Shown here piece after piece: positions 16,836 to 26,605 of a DNA stretch of 64,000 nt (the stretch's first letter is position 1; every line of letters starts with the position of its first letter). The translations under genes and the position numbers were made by a program. The notes under the pieces were generated by a model. That model searched no databases and was not told the DNA's origin. It worked only from the letters and a program-made list of their open reading frames with translations. Source of the DNA: Achromobacter seleniivolatilans (lineage in GTDB: Bacteria; Pseudomonadota; Gammaproteobacteria; Burkholderiales; Burkholderiaceae_B); assembly GCF_030864005.1 (NCBI RefSeq), contig NZ_CP132976.1:5022001-5086000 (forward strand). The letters run 5' to 3'.

Positions 16836-17726
16836 TCAATAGACTTTCGGTTCGCCAGGCGGGCGCGTCTTGAAGCGGCGATGAACCCAGTAGTACTGGC
16901 TGGGGCAGCGGCGCACCCAGGTTTCCAGCTCGCGGTTGAGCCTGGCGGTGGCCTCTTCCAGTGTGTCTTCACCCGGGAAGTCTTTGAGCGGCGGCAGCAC
17001 GTCTACATGGTAGCGGCCGGTCTCCGGGTTCCAGAATCCAACAATGGGCAGCACCACGGCATCCCATTTTTTGGCCAGTTGGGCGGTAGCCAGCAGCGTG
17101 GCTGCCGGGACGCCAAAGAACGGTACGAAGACCGAGCCTTGGCGGCCAAAATCCATGTCGGGCAGGTAATAGACCGGACGCGGCGCCCGCAGATGGCGGA
17201 TCAGCCCGCGCACGCCGTCCTTGCGGCTGACGAGGTGGACCTCATTGAAACGGGCCCGGCCCGCAGCCACGATTGCGTCGATGCCAGGATCGCTTTGCGG
17301 GGTGTACATGGTGGCGGCACTGGGGAACACCATCGTCAGCCGGGTCGCGGTGGCGTCCAGGGCAACAAAGTGCGGGGCCAGAAGGATCACGGAGCGGCCC
17401 TGCGCGACCAGCTCGTTGGCGAGTTCGGCGCCGGTCTGCGTGACCATTTCTTTGACCTGTTCTTCGGTGCCATACCAAAGCACACCGCGGTCCACGATGG
17501 TTTGCGCCAAGGCCCGGAAATGGTCGGCGAGCCATTGTTCGCGGACAGACTCGGGCTGTTCAGGAAAACACAGCGCCAGATTGCGGCGCACGATGTGTGC
17601 GCGCGATCTGGCCAGGCGCGGTGCAAGCCACCCAAGGCAGGCTCCGATGCGTTGACGTGTAGACGGCTTGATGCGGGCGAACCATTTCAGCAAGGAGACC
17701 AGCGAGCGCGTTTTGAAGTCGTTCAT
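16836..17726 (-). CDS. Lipid A late acyltransferase, LpxL/HtrB family (HX4D paralogue)
   Basis: A 296-aa member of the lysophospholipid/lipid A acyltransferase family. The catalytic HX4D motif is APHFVALDA (about residue 125), [11 protein letters not shown] is the family N-terminal block, and [22 protein letters not shown] the next conserved block. [17 protein letters not shown] is the usual C-terminus. It adds a secondary acyl chain to lipid A at the inner membrane. A second paralogue lies immediately upstream; Bordetella carries two such adjacent genes called lpxL1 and lpxL2. Which one this is cannot be read from the sequence. Confidence 0.88.
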   Translation of the reverse strand: MNDFKTRSLVSLLKWFARIKPSTRQRIGACLGWLAPRLARSRAHIVRRNLALCFPEQPESVREQWLADHFRALAQTIVDRGVLWYGTEEQVKEMVTQTGAELANELVAQGRSVILLAPHFVALDATATRLTMVFPSAATMYTPQSDPGIDAIVAAGRARFNEVHLVSRKDGVRGLIRHLRAPRPVYYLPDMDFGRQGSVFVPFFGVPAATLLATAQLAKKWDAVVLPIVGFWNPETGRYHVDVLPPLKDFPGEDTLEEATARLNRELETWVRRCPSQYYWVHRRFKTRPPGEPKVY

Positions 17727-17798
17727 GAGTAAGTTAAGAGCGGACTGCGTAATCGGCGGCGGTGGCCGTGGGACTGCTGCGGGGCGCGCTGGGGGGCC

Positions 17799-18662
17799 TT
17801 AAGCGGGCGGCGCCGTGTCGGCGGTGGGTGCTGGCGGGGCGCCGCGCGGGGTCTTGTAGCGGTTGTAGCTCCAGAGATACTGGGTAGGGCAGCGCCGGAT
17901 CAGGGTTTCCATGGCGGCGTTGAGCAAGGCGGCCTGGGCTGCGGGATCGGCAGGCAGAGGCTCTGGCACCCGCACGTAGTGGATACGCCAGCCGCGTCCG
18001 TTGGGCAGGCGTTCGCCCGCAGTCAGGATGATGGGCACGCCAGTCTGGCTGGCGAGCTTGCCGGGCAGGGTCATGGTGTACGCCATGCGTCCGAAGAACG
18101 GCGCCCACACGCCGTCGCCGACGCCGGGGGCCTGGTCGGGCAGCATGCCCACCGATTCGCCACGGCGCAGGGCGCGCACGAATTCGCGGACGCCTTGCAT
18201 GGTGGCCGGAACCGCGTTGACGGCGGAGCTGTTGCGCGCCGTTTCGAGCAGCGGAGCCAGGATGTCCTTGCGTGGGGGACGGAACATGACCGTCATCGGC
18301 ATCTGGCGCGCCAGGTAGCGGGCGGTAATTTCGAAGCAGCCCAAATGTGGGGTCAGGAACAGAATGCCGCGTTTTTCCGCGCGGGCGGCGGTCACGATGT
18401 CGTTGTCGTCCGACACCACCTGAGCCAGGCTTTTTTCATTGCGGAACCAGACCCTGGGATTCTCCAGGATCATGGCGCCGGTTTCCGCCGCCGCCTGCCG
18501 GGCGAAGGCCGCGCCGGGGTAGCCCGCCTGGGCCGCGTTGGCCTGAAGGCGCCGCCGGTATTTGCCCGGCCACGCATAAACAGCGCGTCCAGCCATACGC
18601 CCGATGGCGTGCGCAACGGGTAGGGGAAGTGCGGCGAAGAGTCTGAACAGAGCGAGCAGCAT
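17799..18662 (-). CDS. Lipid A late acyltransferase, LpxL/HtrB family (HX4E paralogue)
   Basis: A 287-aa acyltransferase with an N-terminal membrane-associated segment (LLALFRLFAALPLPVAHAIG). The catalytic motif is HX4E (TPHLGCFEI) instead of HX4D. GMLPDQAPGVGDGVWAPFFG corresponds to the acceptor block and QYLWSYNRYKTPRG to the family C-terminus. The two paralogues are separated by 72 bp and read in the same direction. They are clearly diverged from each other, so they probably acylate different positions or with different chain lengths. Confidence 0.87.
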   Translation of the reverse strand: MLLALFRLFAALPLPVAHAIGRMAGRAVYAWPGKYRRRLQANAAQAGYPGAAFARQAAAETGAMILENPRVWFRNEKSLAQVVSDDNDIVTAARAEKRGILFLTPHLGCFEITARYLARQMPMTVMFRPPRKDILAPLLETARNSSAVNAVPATMQGVREFVRALRRGESVGMLPDQAPGVGDGVWAPFFGRMAYTMTLPGKLASQTGVPIILTAGERLPNGRGWRIHYVRVPEPLPADPAAQAALLNAAMETLIRRCPTQYLWSYNRYKTPRGAPPAPTADTAPPA

Positions 18663-18938
18663 TCGGCAAATGGGTGAGAACGGGCAGGGTCATGCCGGTA
18701 CTCGGGGTATATGTTTAGACCCCCGGCACGAGCATAAGAACGGCATTTTCGCTTAAAATGCGCTCAGTCGCCGAGTTAACCGACAACTTGCGGGGCGACG
18801 GCAAGGGTCTGACGCCATGCGTGGGCCGTGCCAAATCCGCTAAAGCGTCGCGCCCAGAGTAGCTAAGTTATGCATTCCGGGGCGCAACGCGCCTTGAGAA
18901 CCTATGCGCCGGCCAAGCCGGACACTAAGGACGCATCT

Positions 18939-20102
18939 GTGGCCAATAACGATTTTCTCTTTACCTCTGAATCCGTCTCTGAAGGGCACCCCGATAAGGT
19001 AGCCGACCAGATTTCCGACGCGATCCTCGACGCCATCTTCACGCAAGATCCCAACGCGCGCGTTGCAGCCGAAACGCTGTGCAACACGGGCCTGGTCGTG
19101 CTGGCTGGTGAAATTACCACCACCGCCAACGTGGATTACATCCAGGTCGCGCGCGATACGATCCGTCGTATCGGCTACGACAACACCGAGTACGGCATCG
19201 ACTACAAGGGTTGCGCCGTGCTGGTTGCTTACGACAAGCAATCGCCGGACATCGCCCAAGGCGTGGACCGCAGCTCGGAAGACTACCTGAACCAGGGCGC
19301 TGGCGACCAAGGCCTGATGTTCGGCTACGCGTGCGATGAAACGCCCGACCTGATGCCCGCTCCGATCTGGTACGCGCACCGTCTGGTGCAGCGCCAGAGC
19401 GAACTGCGCAAGGATGGCCGCCTGCCGTGGCTGCGTCCGGATGCCAAGTCGCAAGTGACGTTCCGCTACGTCGACGGCCGCCCGGCCGAAGTCGATACCG
19501 TGGTGCTGTCGACCCAGCATGCGCCGGAAGTCACGCAAGAGACCATCCGCGAAGCCGTGGTCGAAGACATCATCAAGCCGAGCTTCCCCGAAGGCCTGAT
19601 CACGCCGCAAACGAAGTTCCTGGTCAACCCGACCGGCCGCTTCGTGATTGGCGGCCCGCAAGGCGATTGCGGCCTGACCGGCCGCAAGATCATCGTTGAC
19701 ACCTACGGCGGCGCTTGCCCCCACGGCGGCGGCGCGTTCTCGGGCAAGGACCCGTCCAAGGTGGACCGTTCGGCTGCTTACGCCGCCCGCTATGTGGCCA
19801 AGAACATCGTGGCCGCCGGCTTGGCGCGTCAATGCCAAGTGCAGGTCAGCTACGCCATTGGCGTGGCCGAGCCCATCAACATCACCGTCTACACCGAAGG
19901 CACCGGCGTCATCCCTGACGACCAGATCGCCAAGCTGGTGCGCGAGCACTTCGACCTGCGTCCGAAGGGCATCGTGAACATGTTGGATCTGCTGCGTCCG
20001 ATCTACACGAAGACCGCCGCTTATGGCCACTTTGGCCGTTCGGAACCGGAATTCACGTGGGAATCGACGGACAAGGTCCAGGAACTGAAGAAGGCGCTGT
20101 AA
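18939..20102 (+). CDS. metK: S-adenosylmethionine synthetase
   Basis: I use the GTG at 18939 (387 aa), preceded by AAGGA seven bases upstream and giving [26 protein letters not shown], the normal start. A longer frame from 18870 adds 23 residues not seen in the family. [12 protein letters not shown], the P-loop [19 protein letters not shown] and [14 protein letters not shown] are diagnostic. It makes SAM from methionine and ATP. A 276-bp leader precedes it (18663-18938); a TAAAAT at 18754-18759 may be a -10 box, and I saw no riboswitch I could support. A strong terminator follows. Confidence 0.96.
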   Translation: MANNDFLFTSESVSEGHPDKVADQISDAILDAIFTQDPNARVAAETLCNTGLVVLAGEITTTANVDYIQVARDTIRRIGYDNTEYGIDYKGCAVLVAYDKQSPDIAQGVDRSSEDYLNQGAGDQGLMFGYACDETPDLMPAPIWYAHRLVQRQSELRKDGRLPWLRPDAKSQVTFRYVDGRPAEVDTVVLSTQHAPEVTQETIREAVVEDIIKPSFPEGLITPQTKFLVNPTGRFVIGGPQGDCGLTGRKIIVDTYGGACPHGGGAFSGKDPSKVDRSAAYAARYVAKNIVAAGLARQCQVQVSYAIGVAEPINITVYTEGTGVIPDDQIAKLVREHFDLRPKGIVNMLDLLRPIYTKTAAYGHFGRSEPEFTWESTDKVQELKKAL

Positions 20103-20118
20103 AGCGGCTTGGTTCAAA

Positions 20119-20153
20119 AAAACGCCCCTGCAAGGTTTTTGCAGGGGCGTTTT
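20119..20153. terminator. Terminator after metK
   Basis: AAAACGCCCCTGCAA (20119-20133) and TTGCAGGGGCGTTTT (20139-20153) form a perfect 15-bp stem with a short loop, ending in T4 on plus and with an A run on the other side. It could serve metK and, on the other strand, the amidase gene. Confidence 0.88.
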
Positions 20154-20203
20154 GCATGGGCCGCACCTAGCCGGCCGCGCCTAGCCGGCCGCGCCAAATA
20201 CCT

Positions 20204-21634
20204 TCAGAGGCCCCAGGCCGACAGATCAGGCCGAAGCGGGATGGGCGCCAGCACGCGTTCCAAGACGCTCGCGCAGTCCAGCAACGCGGCGTCGCCGCCT
20301 TCGGGCGCCAGCAATTGCACCGCGATGGGCATGCCCTGTTGGTCCAAGCCGGCTGGCAGCGCGATGGCGGCCGCACCCAGGAAGTTGGCGGGTCGCAGCA
20401 GCTTGCCCAAGCCGGTGTGGCGCACGTCTTCGTTGTCCAGCGCTTGCGCGCCCTGATCGCAAGCGGGCATCAGCAAGGCGTCCAGCCCTTGCATGGCGTC
20501 GGCGAAGGCGGCCATGTCGGCGCGGCGGCGAACCAAGGCGGCCACATAATCGGCCTGCGCGATCCGCCCGCCTGCCGCGATACGCGTGCGCACCACTTCC
20601 CACAGCGGCGCTGCCGGGTTTTCGGCCAGGGCTCCGTAGTAGCGATAGGCCTCATAGGCCAACACCAGCGAGTTGTCATCGGCCATGCGTGCGAACGATA
20701 GGGACGCGGGCGGATGCCAGACCGTGGGCGTGAAGCCTGCTTGTTCCAACTGTTCCTGAGCCTGATGCCATACCCGCAGGCTGGCGTCAGTCAGGGACGC
20801 TGGCCAGGCCTGTGGCGCGAGTACAGCGATAGTGCCCGTGCGCGGCGCGGCGGGATGTCGCAGCGAGGTGATGCAGGCGGCTGGCAGCGCCAGCGTGGCG
20901 GCGTCGTCGACGTCGGGACCGGCCAGCAATTGCGTCAGCAGCCGGGCATCTGCCACGTTGCGGGTGATGGGACCCAAGACGTCGAGCGTGTCCGACAAGG
21001 GCAGGCAGCCGGCGCGGCTGATGACGCCAGAAGACGGCTTGTAGCCCACCACTCCATTCAGCGCCGCCGGGGCGCGCACGGACCCGCCGGTGTCGCCGCC
21101 TACGGCCAACGGCGCCAGTCCGGCCGCAACGGCTACGCCTGCGCCGCTGGACGATCCACCCGGCGCGCGAGCCACATTGGCGTCCCACGGGTTGTGCGGA
21201 GTGCCTTGCGTTGGGTTCTGGCCGGACAATCCGAAGGCGAATTCGGTCATGCGGGTCTTGCCCAGGATGACCATGCCTTGGGCCATCAGCGTCTGCGCAG
21301 CCGCTGCTGTGTCAGTGCTTACGACATTGCGCCGCGTTTGCGAGCCGCCACTAGCCGTTGTGCCAGCCCATTGGATGCTGTCCTTTACCGCTACGGGCAC
21401 CCCATGTAATGGCCCCATCAGGATGCCAGCATCTTGCAGCCGGTCCGCGGCGTCGGCTTGCGCCAACGCACGTTCGGCCGTGACTTCGCTGAACGCGGAC
21501 AATCCTGGCGCACGTTCGATGCGATCCAGAAAGTGCGTGGTGATCTGGCGCGAGCTCAGTTCACGTTGGCGGATGGCGCGGGCAAGTTCGCGGGCGTCTC
21601 GGAAATGCAGGTCGGTGTGGTCTTGTTCTGACAT
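20204..21634 (-). CDS. Amidase signature family hydrolase
   Basis: A 476-aa amidase-signature enzyme from the ATG at 21634; an ATG three codons upstream is an alternative. The Ser-cisSer-Lys triad is visible: Lys84 (PVAVKDSI), Ser162 (PGGSSSGAG) and Ser185 (GGDTGGSVRAP). GVVGYKPSSGVISRAGCLPLSDTLD is a standard block. The substrate cannot be told; it is not GatA, since no gatB/gatC are present. It follows an MHS-type transporter gene but a terminator separates them, so it may depend on its own promoter or on read-through. Confidence 0.9.
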   Translation of the reverse strand: MSEQDHTDLHFRDARELARAIRQRELSSRQITTHFLDRIERAPGLSAFSEVTAERALAQADAADRLQDAGILMGPLHGVPVAVKDSIQWAGTTASGGSQTRRNVVSTDTAAAAQTLMAQGMVILGKTRMTEFAFGLSGQNPTQGTPHNPWDANVARAPGGSSSGAGVAVAAGLAPLAVGGDTGGSVRAPAALNGVVGYKPSSGVISRAGCLPLSDTLDVLGPITRNVADARLLTQLLAGPDVDDAATLALPAACITSLRHPAAPRTGTIAVLAPQAWPASLTDASLRVWHQAQEQLEQAGFTPTVWHPPASLSFARMADDNSLVLAYEAYRYYGALAENPAAPLWEVVRTRIAAGGRIAQADYVAALVRRRADMAAFADAMQGLDALLMPACDQGAQALDNEDVRHTGLGKLLRPANFLGAAAIALPAGLDQQGMPIAVQLLAPEGGDAALLDCASVLERVLAPIPLRPDLSAWGL

Positions 21635-21643
21635 GGGTCTCAT

Positions 21644-21685
21644 GGGAAAAGAAAAAGCTTTCCGGCCCTGACAGAGCCGGAAAGC
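21644..21685 (-). terminator. Terminator after the MHS transporter gene
   Basis: GCTTTCCGGC (21657-21666) pairs with GCCGGAAAGC (21676-21685) around a 9-nt loop. Read on the minus strand the stem is followed by TTTTTCTTTT (21656-21647). It lies 25 bp after the transporter stop and directly before the amidase start. Confidence 0.85.
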
Positions 21686-21709
21686 GTTTACACGTGGTGC
21701 GAGTGGTCT

Positions 21710-23014
21710 TTACTTAAGGGACTGGCCCTTGGTTTCCGGCATGCGAATGAACGTGATCAGCGTAATCACGGCGCCTGCCAGCACGTAGTAGAAGAACCAG
21801 CGTTCCATGCCTTTGCTTTGCAGCCAGGTCAGCAGGTAGGGCGTGGTGCCGCCCAGCAGTGCGACAACCAGGTTGTACGGCGCGCCGATACCGACAGCGC
21901 GCACGCTGGTGGGAAACTGCTCGGACATGATGGCCGGCGCGATCGAGGTGTACATCGCATACAGCACCAGACCGAACAGTTCCACCGCCAGGATCGAGCT
22001 GAACGACGGGCCCAGCGTGGTCATCAGCGGATAGAAAAAGATCAGGTAACCGGCAGCAAAGAAGATCAGCTGCGGCTTGCGGCCAATGCGGTCGGACAAG
22101 ATGCCAAACAGCGGCTGCACCAGCATGAACACGATCAGCGCGACGGTGTTGGCGGCAAATGCGGTCTTCGGATCGGCGCCCACTTGGCGGATAGCGTAGG
22201 TGGGGACGTAAGCAACAAAGATGTAGAACGCAAACGTGGTCAGGATGGAAAAGCCCACGATGCGCAGCACTTCACGCGGGTGGTCGCGCAACAGGGTGCG
22301 CAGCGGCTGCTTTTCCACACCGGCCTTCTTGGCGTGCGAGAACGCTTCGGTTTCCGGGATGGAGCGGCGAATCCACATGCCGGCCAGTCCGCCAAACGCG
22401 CCCAGCAGGAACGGAATGCGCCAGCCCCAGGACGCCATGTCGGCCTTGGTCAGCGTCGACGTCAGCACCCAGCCGACAGCGGAAGCCGCCAAAATACCCA
22501 CGGCGGCGCTGAAGAAGACGAAGCTGGAATAGAAACCGCGCTTGTTCGGGGGCGCCATTTCCGCCAGAAAGGTCGTGGCCGAGGCATACTCTCCGCCCAG
22601 TGACAGGCCTTGCAGCAAACGCGCGGCGGTCAAGAGCAAGGGGGCAGCGATGCCGATGGTGGCGTAGGTGGGGGTAATGGCGATGATCAGGGAACCGCCT
22701 GCCATCATCAGAATCGTCAGGCCCAACGCGGCTTTGCGGCCGTAACGGTCGGAGAAAATGCCCAGGACCCAACCGCCCACCGGACGCATGAAGAAGCCCA
22801 CGGCGAAAATGCCAAAGGTGGCCAGCAGCGCGGTGGTTTCGTTGCCGTCCGGGAAGAACTGGCTGGAAAAGAAGATGGCGAAGGATGCATAGATGGTCCA
22901 ATCGAACCATTCGACCGCATTGCCTACACTACCGGCCAGGATCGTGCGGGCACGCGACACGGGGGCGGCGGATGCCCCCTGCGACTGGCGCAGGGTTGCG
23001 GATGAGCTGCTCAT
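21710..23014 (-). CDS. MFS transporter, metabolite:H+ symporter (MHS) family
   Basis: A 434-aa protein with 12 predicted TM segments. GNAVEWFDWTIYASFAIFF is the MHS-family first helix, RPVGGWVLGIFSDRYGRKAAL the loop 2-3 motif, and QGLSLGGEYASATTFLAEMAP the segment after helix 4; these match proline/betaine, ketoglutarate and dicarboxylate permeases. The substrate is probably an organic acid or betaine-like compound. A tandem AsnC-type regulator is divergently transcribed from the other side of a 113-bp gap and may control it. Confidence 0.9.
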   Translation of the reverse strand: MSSSSATLRQSQGASAAPVSRARTILAGSVGNAVEWFDWTIYASFAIFFSSQFFPDGNETTALLATFGIFAVGFFMRPVGGWVLGIFSDRYGRKAALGLTILMMAGGSLIIAITPTYATIGIAAPLLLTAARLLQGLSLGGEYASATTFLAEMAPPNKRGFYSSFVFFSAAVGILAASAVGWVLTSTLTKADMASWGWRIPFLLGAFGGLAGMWIRRSIPETEAFSHAKKAGVEKQPLRTLLRDHPREVLRIVGFSILTTFAFYIFVAYVPTYAIRQVGADPKTAFAANTVALIVFMLVQPLFGILSDRIGRKPQLIFFAAGYLIFFYPLMTTLGPSFSSILAVELFGLVLYAMYTSIAPAIMSEQFPTSVRAVGIGAPYNLVVALLGGTTPYLLTWLQSKGMERWFFYYVLAGAVITLITFIRMPETKGQSLK

Positions 23015-23127
23015 GAAGTCCTCAGGTATTTATTTTTGGTCAAAAAGACCGTTTAATTTTGTGTTTTTATCAATGCGCGAACGTTAGATTAATGAATATA
23101 GTCACGTCAAGTAAGGGTAAGCCCCTA

Positions 23128-24096
23128 ATGCCAGCGCTCGATGACACAGATCTGGCCTGTCTGATCGCCTTGCAGGCAGATCCCCGCGCGTCCTGGCGAG
23201 AGCTGGGCGCGGCGACCGGCATCGCCGAGCGGACTGTCGCCCGGCGGCTCAAGCGCCTGATGGACGTTGATGCCTTGCGCGTCATTGCCGAACCCGACCC
23301 CCTGGCCATGAGCCGGGGCGTCGTTCTACACGCCTGGGTCCGCTGCCGCTCCGGCCGCGTGCCGGAAGTGGCCGAACAACTGGCGCGGCTGGACATCAGT
23401 CAGCTGGTGGTGACACTCGCAGGGACGGCGGACCTGATGGCCGAATTGACCCTGGCAGACGCCGCAGACATGCCGGACGTGGTGACGCGCGTGCTGCCGT
23501 CGATCGACGGCGTGGAACATGTCGAGGCCCGGCTGGTGTTGCGGCCGTTCCGGCGCGCGGGCCAATGGCGCATCCAGGCCCAGCCAGATGTCGCTGGGGA
23601 TGCGCCGCAATCGCAAGCGCCCGCAGCGTTGACAGAACCCGAACAACGCATCGTGGCGTATCTGATGCGTGACGGCCGTGCCAGTCTGGCTGAATTGGCT
23701 GAGCAGGCCAGCGTCAGCGAACCCACCGCGCAACGGCTGCTCCAGCATCTGGTGGAGCGGCGCGCGCTGAGTTTCCGCGTGGAAGTGGAACCGGCACTGG
23801 TTGGCTTTCCAGTCGAAGCCGTGATCTCGGTGCAGGTGCGGCCGCAAGCCGTAGATGCTTTGGCCGCGCATCTGGCGCTGGATCCGAACACGCGGTGCCT
23901 GTTCGGCACAAGCGGCGCATCGCAATTGTTCTGGCATGTGCTGTGCCGCGACAGCCTGCATCTGTGGGACGTCGTCACGCGCAGGCTGGGGGAGCTGGAT
24001 GGGGTGCTGAACAGCGAAGTCGGCGTGGTGATGCGCGCGCACAAGCGTTGCGGCATTGTGCGCGCCGGCGCGCGTCTGGAAACAGAGGCCGGCTAA
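23128..24096 (+). CDS. Tandem Lrp/AsnC-type transcriptional regulator
   Basis: I start at the ATG at 23128 (MPALDDTDLACLIAL, 322 aa); an ATG 12 codons earlier is possible. The protein holds two AsnC units: HTH 1 with LGAATGIAERTVARRLKRL (about 31-49) and a ligand-like domain, then HTH 2 with LAEQASVSEPTAQRLLQHL and a second domain ending near residue 315. Standard Lrp/AsnC proteins have one unit of 150-165 aa and dimerise; this fusion has the length of two. It is divergent from the MHS transporter and amidase and converges on the ABC importer genes, so the former is the likely target. Confidence 0.85.
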   Translation: MPALDDTDLACLIALQADPRASWRELGAATGIAERTVARRLKRLMDVDALRVIAEPDPLAMSRGVVLHAWVRCRSGRVPEVAEQLARLDISQLVVTLAGTADLMAELTLADAADMPDVVTRVLPSIDGVEHVEARLVLRPFRRAGQWRIQAQPDVAGDAPQSQAPAALTEPEQRIVAYLMRDGRASLAELAEQASVSEPTAQRLLQHLVERRALSFRVEVEPALVGFPVEAVISVQVRPQAVDALAAHLALDPNTRCLFGTSGASQLFWHVLCRDSLHLWDVVTRRLGELDGVLNSEVGVVMRAHKRCGIVRAGARLETEAG

Positions 24097-24112
24097 GCCG
24101 GCCTCTGCCGAA

Positions 24113-26605
24113 CTAGGCGCCCAGGTAGGCGCGGGCCAGTGCGCCGTCCTGCGCGATTTCCGCGGCAGTGCCGTGGGCCGCGACGCGGCCAGATTCCAGC
24201 ACATAGGCGCGGTCGGCCAGCGACAACGCCAGCGCTGCCATCTGATCCACCAGCAGGATCGTCATGGATTCTTCGCGCAGCCGGTCCAGCGCCTGGAACA
24301 ACTCGTCGATGATCTTGGGCGCCAGTCCCAACGAAGGCTCGTCCAGCAGCAGGATGACGGGCTTGGACATCAGCCCGCGCGCAATAGCCAGCATCTGCTG
24401 TTCGCCGCCAGACAACAGGCCGGCGCGTTGATGCAGGCGTTCACGCAAGCGCGGGAAACGGGTCAACATCTCTTCGACCCGGGCTTCGCGGTCCTGCGGA
24501 TGCAGGAAGGCGCCCAACCGGATGTTGTCCAGCACACTCAGCCCTGGAAAGACCTGCCGGCCTTCCGGGACCAGCACCAGCCCGCGTGCCACGATACGGT
24601 CCGCGGCGAGACCATGCAGCTCTTGTCCCTGCAAGTGCATGCCGCCTTCGGCGGGCCGGTGCAGCCCCGCCAGCGTGCGCATCAGTGTTGATTTGCCCGC
24701 GCCGTTGGCGCCCAGCAGCGCCACCATCTCGCCTTGCCGTACTTGCAAATCAATACCGTGCAGGACGGGATTGGCGCCGTAGCCAGTGGTCAGGTTGCCC
24801 ACCCCCAGCACTTCGGGCGGCAATGTGCCGCCTGTGCGCGGGGGCCGCGCCGAAGGCGCGCGGCGGGCGGCCTCGTCGCCCAGATAGGCCTGCCGCACGG
24901 CTGCAGACTGTTGAATGTCGGCGGCCGTGCCTTGCGCCAGTTCGCGGCCCGCGTCGATGGCGACGATATGGTCGGACACGCCCATGACCAGGGTCATGTC
25001 GTGCTCCACCAGCAGCACGCCCGCGCCCGCATCGGCAATGCGCCGCAACAAGCCAGCCAAGCGCGTCTTGTCTTCACGCGACAGGCCGGCGGCAGGTTCG
25101 TCCATCAAGAGAATGTCGGCATCGGTCGCCAGCGCGCGTGCGATCTCCACCAGCCGCCTGTCCACATGCGGCAGATCGGCTGCGGGAACATCCAACGCGC
25201 CTTCGTAGCCGCAAAACGCCAGCAAGGCGCGCGCGCGTTCGCGCGCATCCGCTGCCAGGTAGCGGCGGGATGCCAGCAAACCGCCTAATCGCCCGCGCAC
25301 CATGCCCAGCGCCACGTTGTCTTCGACGCTCAAGGTATCGAACAACTGGGAGGTCTGGTAAGTACGCGCGATGCCGCTGCGCGCCACGCGGAAGGCGGGC
25401 AAGGCAGCCATCGGCACATCGCCCAAAGCGACAGCGCCGCTGGTCGGCTGGTAGTACCCGCTAAGCATATTGATGACGGTCGACTTGCCCGCGCCGTTCG
25501 GTCCGATCAGCGCCGTGACCGCCGCAGGCGGCACGGTGAACGATACGGACTGCACCGCGCGCACGCCGCCAAACGTCATGGTCAGCGCATCGGCGCGCAG
25601 CGCGCGGCGGGTGTGTCCGGAAGCGGGCAACATGCTGCCGTGACGCGGGGCCAGCAATGGCGCACTGGCCTTTTTCCGCCAACGCGCCAGCAGGCCCGCC
25701 GCGCCTTCGGGCGCCGCCCACAGCACCACCAGCAAGAAGGCGCCAAAAAACAGCAGACGGTATTCCTCCATGCCAGACAGCAGTTCAGGCAGCAGGCCCA
25801 CCACAACTGCACCCAGCAGCGGTCCGGCCAATGAACCCGCGCCGCCGATAGTCACAGCCAGCACGAACAGAATCGACTGCATGAAGTTGAAGTTGTGCGG
25901 CGTGATCATGCCTGCCTGAGGCGCATAGAGCCCGCCCGCCAGCCCCACGACTGCTGCCGACACCATGAACGCTACGGCTTTGACGGCCAGCGGATTGATG
26001 CCGATGGATTCGCTGGCCGTCTCGCTGTCTTTGACCGCGCGCATCGCGGCGCCCCAAGTGCCGCGCGACAGCATGGCGTAACCGCCAAGCACCACGAACA
26101 CGGTCACGATGGCCAGCATGGCCACGCCGCGGTCGCCGCCGATGCCGGCCAGCGTGGGCTGCACGATACCCATCAAACCGTTCTGGCCGCCGGTGACCGA
26201 GCCGCCTTCGATCAGCGCGTGTTCGACGATGAATCCGAACGCGATGGTGATCATCGCCAGATATGGCCCCTTCACACGCAAGGCAGGCACTGCCAGCAGC
26301 AGGCCAAATGCCGCCGATACCAGCGCTGCGGCGGGCCAGGCCAGCCAGAAGCTCCAGCCGGCCTGACCCGTCAGGATGGCGACCGTGTACGCGCCGATGG
26401 CGTAGAAACCCGCATGGCCGAACGACATCTGGCCGGTCAGACCCAGCAGCACGTTCAATCCGATTCCAGCTAGTGCCAGCAGCGCCACATTGCCCAGCAC
26501 GAACACGTAATAGCCGTTGACCGTGGCCGCCAAGACCAAGCCTGCAATCGCTATCAGACTGTAGAGCGCCAGCGGCAGCCAGCGGGGTGTGAGTCGCTTA
26601 TTCAT
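24113..26605 (-). CDS. LivM-LivG-LivF fusion: ABC permease with two ATPase domains
   Basis: One uninterrupted 830-aa frame from the ATG at 26605, which overlaps the livH stop by one base (TGATG); the frame continues upstream but only inside livH. Residues 1-305 are a LivM-type permease (LLGLTGQMSFGHAGFYAIGAY). Residues 335-575 are a LivG-type ATPase: Walker A GPNGAGKST at 368-376, Walker B DILLMDEPAAGL near 497. Residues 598-830 are a LivF-type ATPase: Walker A GANGAGKST at 632-640, signature LSGGEQQM near 731, Walker B ILLLDEPSLG. The first ATPase has LPHVDRR where the ABC signature should be (near 478-484), without the usual glycine. A proline-rich linker joins the ATPases. It imports branched-chain amino acids or amide-like compounds. 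Confidence 0.92.
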   Translation of the reverse strand: MNKRLTPRWLPLALYSLIAIAGLVLAATVNGYYVFVLGNVALLALAGIGLNVLLGLTGQMSFGHAGFYAIGAYTVAILTGQAGWSFWLAWPAAALVSAAFGLLLAVPALRVKGPYLAMITIAFGFIVEHALIEGGSVTGGQNGLMGIVQPTLAGIGGDRGVAMLAIVTVFVVLGGYAMLSRGTWGAAMRAVKDSETASESIGINPLAVKAVAFMVSAAVVGLAGGLYAPQAGMITPHNFNFMQSILFVLAVTIGGAGSLAGPLLGAVVVGLLPELLSGMEEYRLLFFGAFLLVVLWAAPEGAAGLLARWRKKASAPLLAPRHGSMLPASGHTRRALRADALTMTFGGVRAVQSVSFTVPPAAVTALIGPNGAGKSTVINMLSGYYQPTSGAVALGDVPMAALPAFRVARSGIARTYQTSQLFDTLSVEDNVALGMVRGRLGGLLASRRYLAADARERARALLAFCGYEGALDVPAADLPHVDRRLVEIARALATDADILLMDEPAAGLSREDKTRLAGLLRRIADAGAGVLLVEHDMTLVMGVSDHIVAIDAGRELAQGTAADIQQSAAVRQAYLGDEAARRAPSARPPRTGGTLPPEVLGVGNLTTGYGANPVLHGIDLQVRQGEMVALLGANGAGKSTLMRTLAGLHRPAEGGMHLQGQELHGLAADRIVARGLVLVPEGRQVFPGLSVLDNIRLGAFLHPQDREARVEEMLTRFPRLRERLHQRAGLLSGGEQQMLAIARGLMSKPVILLLDEPSLGLAPKIIDELFQALDRLREESMTILLVDQMAALALSLADRAYVLESGRVAAHGTAAEIAQDGALARAYLGA

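Noticed and set aside
18760..18938. Possible SAM-binding riboswitch before metK
   Set aside because: Strings such as GCTAAAGC and GTAGCTAA recall parts of SAM-II, but I could not build the required pseudoknot; not claimed.
18840..20117. 425-codon minus-strand frame antisense to metK
   Set aside because: Complement of a highly conserved enzyme; no recognisable domain.
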